From: Marinifilum breve
GTDB taxonomy: Bacteria > Bacteroidota > Bacteroidia > Bacteroidales > Marinifilaceae
Length of the DNA: 64,000 bases
NCBI RefSeq assembly: GCF_003202155.1
Contig: NZ_QFLI01000002.1
Coordinates: forward strand, 620,001 to 684,000
Reading direction: 5' to 3'
Part shown: piece by piece, positions 32,555-40,572 of the stretch
Layout of the letters: every line of letters starts with the position of its first letter
Numbering within the stretch: the stretch's first letter is position 1
Notes under the pieces: model-generated
Database searches by the model: none
Told to the model about the DNA's origin: nothing
What the model saw: only the letters and a program-made list of their open reading frames with translations
Program-made: the position numbers and the translations under genes

Positions 32555-32732
32555 AGTTTATATAAATTAATGCTAAGTAGTTTGTTTATAAGCCTACATG
32601 AGTGTTATAAACACAACTTAAATATCATGCCTACCAAATTTATGAAAAACCAATAGCAAACAATAATCTTACGAGAGTAAAATAACTTGCAGACATAAAA
32701 TAGAATAAGTCTATATAATTATGATTGGGTAA

Positions 32733-32762
32733 TAAAAAAGCCCCCAATTACTTGGGGGCTTC
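32733..32762 (-). terminator. Rho-independent terminator
   Basis: AGCCCCCAAgtaaTTGGGGGCTTTTTT on the minus strand (stem AGCCCCCAA / TTGGGGGCT). It is the strongest terminator in this part of the window and follows the 32795 gene. Confidence 0.9.
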
Positions 32763-32794
32763 ATATAATTGAAAAGTATGGTACTATAGGTTTA

Positions 32795-33721
32795 TTAAGC
32801 CATAACAGGCTTATTGGTTTCAACAGCTTCCAGTTTCACATCCAACTGTAAGGTATGTTCTGGTAAAACAACTACCTGCATTACAACATCCAGGTATCCT
32901 TTCTTGCTAAAACGCAACTCGTGTTCACCAGCACTTAAAGTTTGAATATAAAAACCACCCTGTTTGCCACGGTGGGTAACTGCTTTCTTGCCATCAATGG
33001 AAATCCTTACATTACGTATGGATTCACCAGTTTTGGCATTGGAAAACATTCCCTGTAGAGCTCTTTGTCTGCTCGAAGCATTGTCCTTGGTCATGATCAC
33101 CAAAAACTCATCGAACAAATCAGGATCACTTTCAGCATAAACGCTACGCATGTATAGCATCAATCCTCTTTTTACCAACAAATTGTATTTGTCTAACAAT
33201 ACATCAATCTGCTTGGTAATATCGGCATGCTCTACCCTAAAGTCTTTTGGCGCACTTATCACATTGGAAAAATTGGTGATACTGCTTTCCAAAGCACTTT
33301 TTAAATCCTCATCTACTTTGGCTGCTGTAGCCTGCGTAGCATTATTGGCAACAATAGAGAGTAAACTATCAGCACGAATTAAGGCCTCTTCTTCCTTGCA
33401 ATTGTGCAATTGGTGTTCAAAACATCCTTCCACACTCGAGAATATTTCAAACTCATGAAGCGTACCGTAACTAATAATCAGATCATTCACTTTGGCACAA
33501 TTGCCTACCATAATTTCAAACAAATTGTTTTTATTAATGGTATCGGCTTTACTGCTAAGGGCCTGCTTTGGAACCAGCACCGCCAATTCCGAATTCAATT
33601 CCCTTATGGGTGCCATCAAATCATTATAATTTGTATCCTCCTGTAACTTGGTCTGATGCTTCAGATCAAATGCACACAAATCTTGCACCTGCCTGTGTAA
33701 AATCAGTTGTTTAGATTTCAT
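32795..33721 (-). CDS. Helical protein with C-terminal carboxypeptidase-regulatory-like domain
   Basis: The 308-residue protein has no signal peptide. Its first 215 residues look helical (several LL.....E.. runs, and a long QIDVLLDKYNLLVKRGLM helix), and its last 80 residues carry a CarboxypepD-reg-like/PEGA-like beta domain: MFSNAKTGESIRNVRISIDG, GKQGGFYIQTLSAGEHEL, and RFSKKGYLDVVMQVVV. The 21-bp-period array at 33838-34130 lies directly upstream of its start. I infer a structural or binding role; the association with the repeat array, repeated at 55 kb, is the only clue. Confidence 0.7.
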   Translation of the reverse strand: MKSKQLILHRQVQDLCAFDLKHQTKLQEDTNYNDLMAPIRELNSELAVLVPKQALSSKADTINKNNLFEIMVGNCAKVNDLIISYGTLHEFEIFSSVEGCFEHQLHNCKEEEALIRADSLLSIVANNATQATAAKVDEDLKSALESSITNFSNVISAPKDFRVEHADITKQIDVLLDKYNLLVKRGLMLYMRSVYAESDPDLFDEFLVIMTKDNASSRQRALQGMFSNAKTGESIRNVRISIDGKKAVTHRGKQGGFYIQTLSAGEHELRFSKKGYLDVVMQVVVLPEHTLQLDVKLEAVETNKPVMA

Positions 33722-33837
33722 ACAAAATATGTTTATGATTTTTAAGCTTTATTAGGTATCTAACTCTATTCGAGTTTCAAGAGAGAGGTTTTAGTACCAT
33801 ACGTATCCAATTGTTTCACTTACATTCTGGTTTGTTC

Positions 33838-34130
33838 AGAAGCGTTTCTGTTTCAGAAGAAGCGTTTTCTTCTTTGTCATGCGCATTTTTTATTTCAACA
33901 GAAGCATTCTCAAAACTCTATGCCTTAATTTTTATTTGATCACTTACACTTTTGCTTGTTGCACTTACAGTTTATCAAGCTTCATTTACAGTATCCACTT
34001 CAACACTTACAGTTTTGGGTTCATCACTTACACTTTTGGATGCTGCACTTACAGTTTTGGTATCAACACTTACACTTAGCCAAACTTCACTTACCATTTT
34101 TATGATGGCATTAACAATTTTTCAAAGAGT
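33838..34130. repeat. 21-bp-period tandem repeat (heptad-codon array 1)
   Basis: CACTTAC or close variants occur at 33941, 33962, 33983 (CATTTAC), 34004, 34025, 34046, 34067 and 34088, exactly 21 bases apart. The same phase continues in weaker form down to about 33859 and up to 34109. On the minus strand each unit reads as seven codons, with a recurrent TVS/SVS motif (KTVSAAS, KSVSDEP, KTVSVEV, ENASVEI). In-frame stops occur in three units, so the frame is decayed or not translated. About 13 units are visible. Confidence 0.85.
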
Positions 34131-35164
34131 AGCATCACCTTTCCCCTTCTTTCTGTCAATCTTTAAATGCCAGCACTCAACTTCTTTTCATTTCCTTACC
34201 AATAAGTATATTGTACTCTTCATTCCATTGCTAAAATCTGCAAAAACAAAGCCTAATAAGCATTTACATTTTCATCATATACCGTTCTGTTTAATTAAAC
34301 TTAAACATTATTTTTCAATTGATTACAAAAACCATCACATTAATTGACGAAAATTTTCAACAATTCACATTCAAATATTAATGTTAAATTTTCACCCCTA
34401 TCTTATTAAATTTAAAATAGCTTTCACTTGAATAAAAAGACCACAATAGAATGATTTAATGATATTTACCCTTCAGGCAAAATAAGACAAAACAACTCTA
34501 CTATACTCCTCTCCCTGTCGCCTCCACAAAAGTATTTTGGATCCCACTTCAAATTAATCCCACAAACCATTCAAGTCAGTTTGGTATGAGCAACGCAGGT
34601 GGGGTACCCATAGGCGAAACATGATGATCAAAAAGAAATTCTGTGGAGTGAGGCACGAACGCAACTATTATTTCTTTTCATCATTGAGCCGTGATGGGTC
34701 ACCGAGTGCTTACACCTAGACTTTTTGATTCTTTTGTGGTAATGACAAAAGAATAGCCCGTCTGGCTTGAAGACAAAACAAACAATCAATTTCCGTCGCA
34801 ATAAACACCCCTCACAAAACCACATACCAGTTGCGACGATTAATTATAAAATCCATGAACCCAGGGCGGCAGTCACTTCGCTCCCTTCACCTGGGCTAGT
34901 ATGATCTTTGCCTTTCAGGCAATAAATTATTTTGTACTAATCATTTCTATTTTTTACATCACGTATTCTTTACTCCTTTAGAGCCTGTCGCAATTAATCA
35001 GGAAGAAAGATAGAATGAGGTATTTTTTGTTCATTGGGGCAAATAGGTATAATCCATTTCAAATCACCTCACCTCAATCCTCTCCTCAAGGAGAGGAAGT
35101 TGCGCAAAAATTAGAGGTTTGTTTGTGATCGTGTTTTGGCGTGAGGACAAAATAGAATGAGATG
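34131..35164. other. Long intergenic stretch with dispersed-element remnants
   Basis: There is no convincing gene in these 1.03 kb. The short minus-strand frame at 34628-34825 has poor protein-like composition. The stretch holds small palindromes: CCCAGG ... CCTGGG around a Cys-poor GC-rich block near 34860-34900, and TTGCCTttcAGGCAA at about 34910-34925. The A+T level falls noticeably between 34500 and 34950 and returns afterwards. This looks like the remains of REP-type or mobile elements. Confidence 0.5.
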
Positions 35165-35557
35165 CTATGAAATTACTCTCCTTCTCATCAAATTCATTTC
35201 AATGCACATGCCACTTGCTACTCCAATGGTATAGGCCAAAAGGTCCGACCATAAAAAGCCTTGGCCAAGAACCAACGCGCCAAATCTATAGCTGCGTATT
35301 GCATTTAGCCAATCAACTTGTATCAACTGACTGAATTCAACCAGGAAACAGACAGTCAAAGCCATTGCGGTCAAGTTTCTAATACTTGCTGCAGGAAAAA
35401 CAAAGGCAATCATCCAATACATCATCAATGCCCATAAGGCATCTCCCAACCCTAGATTAATGATTTCGGGAAGGTAGTTGGAAAAATGTCTTGAAGCCAA
35501 GCCTATAATGATGGTCAGTACAATTAGTAAGAAGTAATAGAGTCTGTTTCTTTGCAT
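35165..35557 (-). CDS. DUF2809 membrane protein
   Basis: The 130-residue integral membrane protein has four hydrophobic segments. It shows the DUF2809 pattern GLGDALWALMMYWMI near residue 36, EFSQLIQVDWLNAIR near 74, and GALVLGQGFLWSDLLAYT near 93. The function of the family is unknown. The gene is monocistronic and short compared with its surroundings. A promoter could not be assigned. Confidence 0.85.
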   Translation of the reverse strand: MQRNRLYYFLLIVLTIIIGLASRHFSNYLPEIINLGLGDALWALMMYWMIAFVFPAASIRNLTAMALTVCFLVEFSQLIQVDWLNAIRSYRFGALVLGQGFLWSDLLAYTIGVASGMCIEMNLMRRRVIS

Positions 35558-35636
35558 AGGGATGTTTGTTTATTGGGAGCTTTAAATTTATTGATTGTGT
35601 TTGATTGGATCCTTGTTAATTCATAAAAAATGATAA

Positions 35637-36248
35637 TCAATTATTTTCATCTTTAAGTAATGCAAATGTATATTCCATGGGAATTATAAACTCTCTACAT
35701 CCTTTGAACTTTTCAATTCTGTAAATAGAGTTTTCTCCCTGTACTTTCACTTTTTCATACAAGTGTTCATAGTCTTCAAAATACTGCTCCGCTTTATGGG
35801 TGACTAACTTGTGTATGGAATCTTCCATAACCTTTCCCCAACTATTTTGTGCTTTTGTTGTTTCATCGGCAATGTATGCCCATTCGGAGTTAAGCCCATG
35901 ATCAGCTATAACAATATCTTTCCCTATACTTCTTGCATGTTTCAACATATTTTTAGGCTCATTCATTTCATGCAAACAGAATTCAAAAAGAACAACATCC
36001 CCTTTTGCTCTAAGTTTACTAAAATCGGAATGAATTAATGTGAACTTTTCGCTTAATCCTTTCTTTAACAGATTTTCCTCTAGTTGTTTTAATGCATTTT
36101 CGTTATTGTCGATTGCTATTACATGTTTTGCTACTTGTGCATACTCTATAAATTGTCCGCCTCCCGCTCCAACCGAAACAATCACTTTGCCTCGAAAATC
36201 ATAGAAGTTTAATAAGTTTTCTATTATTTGTTGTATATCTTTTACCAT
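35637..36248 (-). CDS. SAM-dependent methyltransferase-like protein
   Basis: The 203-residue protein has a glycine-rich motif I KVIVSVGAGGGQFIEYAQ near residue 20, an acidic VIAIDNNENALKQLEE near 42, and DVVLFEFCLHEMNEP near 85 as the motif IV region. The rest of the C-terminal half is unlike common methyltransferases, with a WAYIADETTKAQNSW loop. It probably methylates a small molecule; the substrate is unknown. Confidence 0.75.
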   Translation of the reverse strand: MVKDIQQIIENLLNFYDFRGKVIVSVGAGGGQFIEYAQVAKHVIAIDNNENALKQLEENLLKKGLSEKFTLIHSDFSKLRAKGDVVLFEFCLHEMNEPKNMLKHARSIGKDIVIADHGLNSEWAYIADETTKAQNSWGKVMEDSIHKLVTHKAEQYFEDYEHLYEKVKVQGENSIYRIEKFKGCREFIIPMEYTFALLKDENN

Positions 36249-36420
36249 ATTCCTTTTTTACACTCTAAACTTATAAAACACTAGCTTTCCAACCACTATT
36301 GCACAAAAAACATCACTTAGTTCAGTAAAATTCTCTTGCTATTGCTAGCCTACCCCTCTAAAGTAGCTTATTTGAAATATTTTCCATTAATGAATCAAAA
36401 ATTGATGATAATATTACACC

Positions 36421-36447
36421 TTCGCTACCATACAAAACAAAGTTCGG
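36421..36447 (-). repeat. Type B repeat remnant, B5 (distal half)
   Basis: Minus strand CCGAACTTTGTTTTGTATGG then TAGCGAA matches the distal end of B2/B3 (GAACTTCGTTTTGTGCGGTAG). It lies in the 517-bp intergenic stretch 36249-36765, which otherwise holds no recognisable gene. It shows that such elements exist outside the main array. Confidence 0.55.
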
Positions 36448-36765
36448 AAGCAAAAGAGAATAAACAAAGCTTTTAATTTCATTTATTCATTCCTACACAA
36501 ACCTATCTATAAGCGTCTTACAAATAAATAATAATATTAATTAATTTCTCTGTAGTCGAATCTAGTTTTCATTCGTCATAATGTAAGCCTTAGGGCTTAC
36601 CCAAAAGTCCAATATGTATTGTCATTCTAATTACAAAGTTACGGAAGAAGAATATCACGATTTGAAAATCAGACATTTCACTTTGTTCAACATGACATGA
36701 TCTATTTGCTGTTTTTTGGGAACAAGTCCTTACAAACCTTTAACTAATAACAAAAACAACTAAAA

Positions 36766-38184
36766 ATGAAACAATTAAGCTTATGCTTACTATTATGCGT
36801 ATTATTTATTTTTCCACTAAAAAGTGAAAATTACGATATCATCATTCAAAATGTAAATATCGTTGATGTTGAAAAAGGCCGTATTGTAAAAAATAAAGAT
36901 GTTGGTATTCAACAACAAGTCATAAAAAAAATAGCAATTGGAAATCAGTTATCAGCAAGTGATTCTACTCAAGTTATTAATGGGAAAGGTAAATATTTAA
37001 TTCCTGGGCTCTGGGATATGCATGTGCACTTTTATTTTCCTGATAAAGAATATTTAAAAATGTATTTGGCCAAGGGCGTTGTCGGTGTCCGAGAAATGAC
37101 TGGGTATCGCATGGAATGGCGAGATAGCATTGGGAAAAATACTAATGTACCGAGAATCATATTTTCCAGCCAGATTGTAGATGGTCCTACTCCATGGTTC
37201 GAAAGTGATATTCCCGTTAAAGATTGCAAGCAGGTCATTCAAATTGTTCAAGAGGCAAAGAAAAGTGAAAGTAAATTTATCAAATTACTTAGTTTGGTTC
37301 CCAGAGATCAATATATGGCAATTGTTAATGAATGTAATCGATTAAATTTTGAATTTGCAGGACATGTTCCCTACAGCATAGGAATAATTGAAGCCGCAAA
37401 ATTGGGACAAAAATCGAATGAACACTTAAACGGTTTACTCCTGTCTTGCTCTACACAGGAGAAATTTTTACATGCAAGATTAGATAGCCTGCTTAATGTT
37501 GTATCTAAAGAGGAAAAACTATCAGGAATTATGAAAATGCAAATTATGGGTTGCACGACCAAAGCGCTTTGGTCATTCAATCAAGCAAAAGCTGATTCTG
37601 TAATCCATGAACTGAGCAAATACAATATGTTTCAATGTCCAACTCTGGGTGTGAAACATCGTTTTCAATACAACGAATTGGACTGGGTATATACCGATAA
37701 CCGATATGATTTTTTTCCTCCTCCGGTTCAGAAAAGATATCGTCCAGATGCAGAAACATTGAAAAAACTAAAACCTTTTGAAAGGGAATTAAAGTTGCAG
37801 GAGAAATTGCTTTATCAAATGCATTCAGAAGGAATAAAAATTATAGCTGGTTCCGATCAGGGCTGTGCTGGTTTTAATTTACATGATGAACTTGAATATT
37901 TTGTGAATGCCGGACTTTCGAATGCAGAAGCACTTCAAACTGCTACCATAAATGCAGCTATTTATATGCACAAAGAACAAAAAATGGGAAGTATTGATGA
38001 AAACAAATTGGCCGATTTGGTATTGCTGAATACCAATCCTCTCGAAAACATTCAAAACACGCGTGATATCAAATTAGTCATTTTTAAAAATAAAATCATT
38101 CAGCCCGACCCACTCCTGGAGGCAGTTAAAGAAGTCAATATTAAAATTTCTAATATAGACCCTTTTGAAAAGAAGTTTGATTAA
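36766..38184 (+). CDS. Secreted amidohydrolase (imidazolonepropionase-like)
   Basis: The 472-residue protein has a signal peptide ending near LKSEN. The metal-dependent hydrolase fold follows: LIPGLWDMHVHF (HxH metal ligands) near residue 80, FAGHVPYSIGI near 198, KSNEHLNGLL near 215, and IIAGSDQGCAGFNLHDEL near 365 with the catalytic Asp. A C-terminal DLVLLNTNPLENI segment is the conserved end of the family. In secreted Bacteroidota enzymes of this type, substrates include dipeptides and cyclic amides. It is likely monocistronic, with a terminator at 38219. Confidence 0.88.
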   Translation: MKQLSLCLLLCVLFIFPLKSENYDIIIQNVNIVDVEKGRIVKNKDVGIQQQVIKKIAIGNQLSASDSTQVINGKGKYLIPGLWDMHVHFYFPDKEYLKMYLAKGVVGVREMTGYRMEWRDSIGKNTNVPRIIFSSQIVDGPTPWFESDIPVKDCKQVIQIVQEAKKSESKFIKLLSLVPRDQYMAIVNECNRLNFEFAGHVPYSIGIIEAAKLGQKSNEHLNGLLLSCSTQEKFLHARLDSLLNVVSKEEKLSGIMKMQIMGCTTKALWSFNQAKADSVIHELSKYNMFQCPTLGVKHRFQYNELDWVYTDNRYDFFPPPVQKRYRPDAETLKKLKPFERELKLQEKLLYQMHSEGIKIIAGSDQGCAGFNLHDELEYFVNAGLSNAEALQTATINAAIYMHKEQKMGSIDENKLADLVLLNTNPLENIQNTRDIKLVIFKNKIIQPDPLLEAVKEVNIKISNIDPFEKKFD

Positions 38185-38218
38185 GTGGATACGATGAATA
38201 AATCGTACAGCCTAGCTA

Positions 38219-38244
38219 TAGAGAAGCAAAGAATTGCTTCTCTA
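38219..38244. terminator. Bidirectional hairpin terminator
   Basis: TAGAGAAGCAA is the exact reverse complement of TTGCTTCTCTA, around an AAGAA-type loop. It lies between the convergent amidohydrolase gene and the 38246 gene. The T tract is short, so termination may be incomplete. Confidence 0.65.
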
Positions 38245-38245
38245 T

Positions 38246-38488
38246 TCAAAAGGTAATATATTTCCATATGAAGATAAAGCCCAGCAACAATGCCATAATA
38301 GTAATCATCGTAAAATCTATAGGCTTTCTCTTTGCAAAATTCACAACAGAATATCTCTGAATGGCTAAAGCCGCTCTTCTCATGCTGTAATTTTCTTTAC
38401 CAGCATACCTGTTTGCCACTTCATCTCCTGCTATTTCTTTTAGCAATTCATAATCTTTGCGCCTTACCTCTTCTTCGTGATCTAGCAT
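38246..38488 (-). CDS. Small C-terminally anchored membrane protein
   Basis: The 80-residue protein begins MLDHEEEVRRKDYELLKEIA, a charged helical part, and ends with a single hydrophobic helix (about 62-78, FTMITIMALLLGFIFIW). It looks like a tail-anchored or C-in membrane peptide. I do not recognise a family. A conserved promoter element precedes it, so it belongs to the same putative regulatory group as the TlpA, LUD and zinc-ribbon genes. Confidence 0.65.
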   Translation of the reverse strand: MLDHEEEVRRKDYELLKEIAGDEVANRYAGKENYSMRRAALAIQRYSVVNFAKRKPIDFTMITIMALLLGFIFIWKYITF

Positions 38489-38507
38489 TTTTTTTGTTGT
38501 AATGCAA

Positions 38508-38570
38508 CCAATTTTATCAACAATAAGTTTTAATCAAAATATTTTAGTCTGATAAATTTTAAGAGTATGA
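38508..38570 (-). promoter_or_regulatory. Conserved promoter element, copy 4
   Basis: Minus strand TACTCTTAAAATTTATC, then TAAAATATTTTGATTAAAAC, and TTATTGTTGATAAAATTGG. It follows the other three copies with more changes, and the -7 box is TAAAATTG. It lies just upstream of the 38246 gene. Confidence 0.5.
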
Positions 38571-38583
38571 TTCTTACAAGCAC

Positions 38584-38612
38584 AAAACCCCTTCACCAAA
38601 AGGCGAAGGGGT
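38584..38612 (-). terminator. Rho-independent terminator
   Basis: On the minus strand AACCCCTTCGCC pairs with GGTGAAGGGGTT (one G-T pair) around a TTTT loop and is followed by TTG. It lies about 130 bp after the stop of the 38744 gene. Confidence 0.75.
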
Positions 38613-38743
38613 TCCTCTACTACCAATTATAAATCCACATCGAATGAATTAAGACTTAAAGTGAATAAATAAACTTACGATTTTCGCTCAATCCATTCTA
38701 GTGCACTGTTTAATCACAAAACTATCTTTATACTATTTATAAT

Positions 38744-39721
38744 TTATAGAATACCAATTCTTTTCAATTCATTGTAAAGTTCCTTTCTTTTGTTCAAATC
38801 GTTCAGCAAGGCAGAATCGTTTGTCTTTTTAAGAAACTCCTCAGCTTTTTCGAAATTTCCTGTCACCATATACAAAATACCTGCATCCTTGTTTGCAGTG
38901 GCAACTGATCTCGAATCGCTTGCATTGGCTGCTACCTCAGCAAAAATATCAGCAGCTTCGGCATAGCTTCCTTTTCTAAGTAGTTTGTTTGCCGATTTGT
39001 TCGTTTTTTTCAATTCTTTGTCCTTGATCTTTTTTACTTTTTTTACATCGTAGGTTTTGCTAAGTAACCTAGGTGTAATTTCAGCTATAATGGTGTTCAG
39101 GTAAGGAGCAATACATTTCATTGTAATGTCGTAATCGCGAATTTCACCTTCATACTTGCCATCTTTGGTCAATTTAGGAGCACCCAAATACTCTTTAGAG
39201 TAATGGTAAGTCATGTTCATTTTAGAATAGCTTTTTACTGCCACACCATCTTTATTGGTAAATTGCAGATCGATAGAAGCTTCAGCATCTTTATTTTTCG
39301 AATATTTCTTTACGAAGTAAGGCAGTTTGTGCGTTTCTGTTTGATACTTTCCTTTTAGAGCAACCTCTTCATTTTTTCTTAAGCTGGAACGAATGCTTCC
39401 TGAAATTACCAAATCAGCCTCCGACTCACTATTCACCAACTGGTACAACTGAGTACTCATCCATGGTGTACAAAGCTTGTGTCCTGCCTTCTCTCCAATT
39501 CTAGCATTCTGAATGTTCTCCCTTAGTAATTTTTGCACTTCCAATCCTGTTCCTCTGTTCCACAATTCACCATCCTCAACAGGAATATCTTTGATAAATA
39601 CCGTTTTAACCCCTTCGAAAACAAAAGAAGGCATTTTCATGGTATAGGTTCTAACTTTTTCGGCATTGGCAATTGTAGTAGTAACAATTACCAATGTTAA
39701 CATTACAAATATCTTTTTCAT
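38744..39721 (-). CDS. Exported protein with C-terminal TPR-like region
   Basis: About 325 residues from the ATG at 39721, which begins a signal peptide (MKKIFVMLTLVIVTTTIANA). The N-terminal 200 residues form a beta-rich domain with SEADLVISGSIRSSLRKNEE near residue 95. The last 90 residues are helical with SANKLLRKGSYAEAADIFAE and GNFEKAEEFLKKTND, which look like tetratricopeptide units. It is the last of three exported-protein genes on this strand. I do not recognise a named family, and the function is unknown. Confidence 0.6.
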   Translation of the reverse strand: MKKIFVMLTLVIVTTTIANAEKVRTYTMKMPSFVFEGVKTVFIKDIPVEDGELWNRGTGLEVQKLLRENIQNARIGEKAGHKLCTPWMSTQLYQLVNSESEADLVISGSIRSSLRKNEEVALKGKYQTETHKLPYFVKKYSKNKDAEASIDLQFTNKDGVAVKSYSKMNMTYHYSKEYLGAPKLTKDGKYEGEIRDYDITMKCIAPYLNTIIAEITPRLLSKTYDVKKVKKIKDKELKKTNKSANKLLRKGSYAEAADIFAEVAANASDSRSVATANKDAGILYMVTGNFEKAEEFLKKTNDSALLNDLNKRKELYNELKRIGIL

Positions 39722-39807
39722 GTATATAATTTTTTCTTCGGTTGTCACACGGTCCCGATAATTATCGGGATTAGTATGACTATGTTTTATTGAATTTTCA
39801 CATTTAT

Positions 39808-40413
39808 TTACTGTACTCTAAACAACTTCCACATCGAGTTATCTCCTTCCGGCTTAGCCTTGAAAGTGATTCTTTTGCCTTCTGGTGTGTCTACTAGAGT
39901 TAGATACTTTATATCCTTAAGTTTGTAATGATCCAAGGCGCCGGCATCATTAAATTGTGCTTCAGATTTGCCGTTGTAGAAACGAACATGTTCACCATCC
40001 TCACAGGTTTCAACATACATAAAACTTGTTCCTTCTAAATCGGGTTCAGCAGCAATAAAAAGCTTTAAGTAACCATCTTTGTCGATAACCAAACCACTAC
40101 TCCCTCTCAAAATCTTCTTCTGCAAGTTTATTTTATTAACTTTTACTTTATCAGTTTTATAGGTGTAAGTCTGCTTTTGTAAACTTTTGTCATCGTGAGG
40201 AATTTCTCTCATTTTAAAAGCACACGCCGATTCTTCATCTCCACTTGTAAACACCAGTTTCAATATATCGTAATTCACAAATCCTTCTTCCGATTTGCAT
40301 TTGATCTTGAAATAAGGCTCGCCAATCATTTTACCTGCCTTATTGGTTTTTATTTGAGCATTCACCTGAATGCCAAAGAATAGAATCAATAATCCTGCAA
40401 TTAATTTTTTCAT
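39808..40413 (-). CDS. Exported hypothetical protein
   Basis: The 201-residue protein has a signal peptide ending VNAQ. The mature part is beta-rich, charged, and contains FKIKCKSEEGFVNYDILKLV near residue 36 and GKRITFKAKPEGDNSMW at the end. I do not recognise a family. The gene lies between two other exported-protein genes in the same direction and may share their promoter. Confidence 0.6.
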   Translation of the reverse strand: MKKLIAGLLILFFGIQVNAQIKTNKAGKMIGEPYFKIKCKSEEGFVNYDILKLVFTSGDEESACAFKMREIPHDDKSLQKQTYTYKTDKVKVNKINLQKKILRGSSGLVIDKDGYLKLFIAAEPDLEGTSFMYVETCEDGEHVRFYNGKSEAQFNDAGALDHYKLKDIKYLTLVDTPEGKRITFKAKPEGDNSMWKLFRVQ

Positions 40414-40572
40414 GTATTTAATGTTTTTATTCGACCTGCTTTCAAATTATTTCTGATTGCAAGGGTCAGTTTTGTATTTATTACTATCTTAAAAATTGCC
40501 CCCTATGCTAATCACACTTCTACCCAATTATGCACACAAAAAACATAGAGAGCAATACACAGATTATGCATA

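Noticed and set aside
33838-34130. CRISPR array or coding gene on the plus strand
   Set aside because: The period is 21 bases with no spacers. The plus-strand frame is a by-product of the codon-length period, and the minus-strand heptad frame is interrupted by stops.
34628-34825. 65-codon minus-strand frame
   Set aside because: Cys- and Arg-rich with no domain pattern, in a block with palindromes that looks like mobile-element remains.
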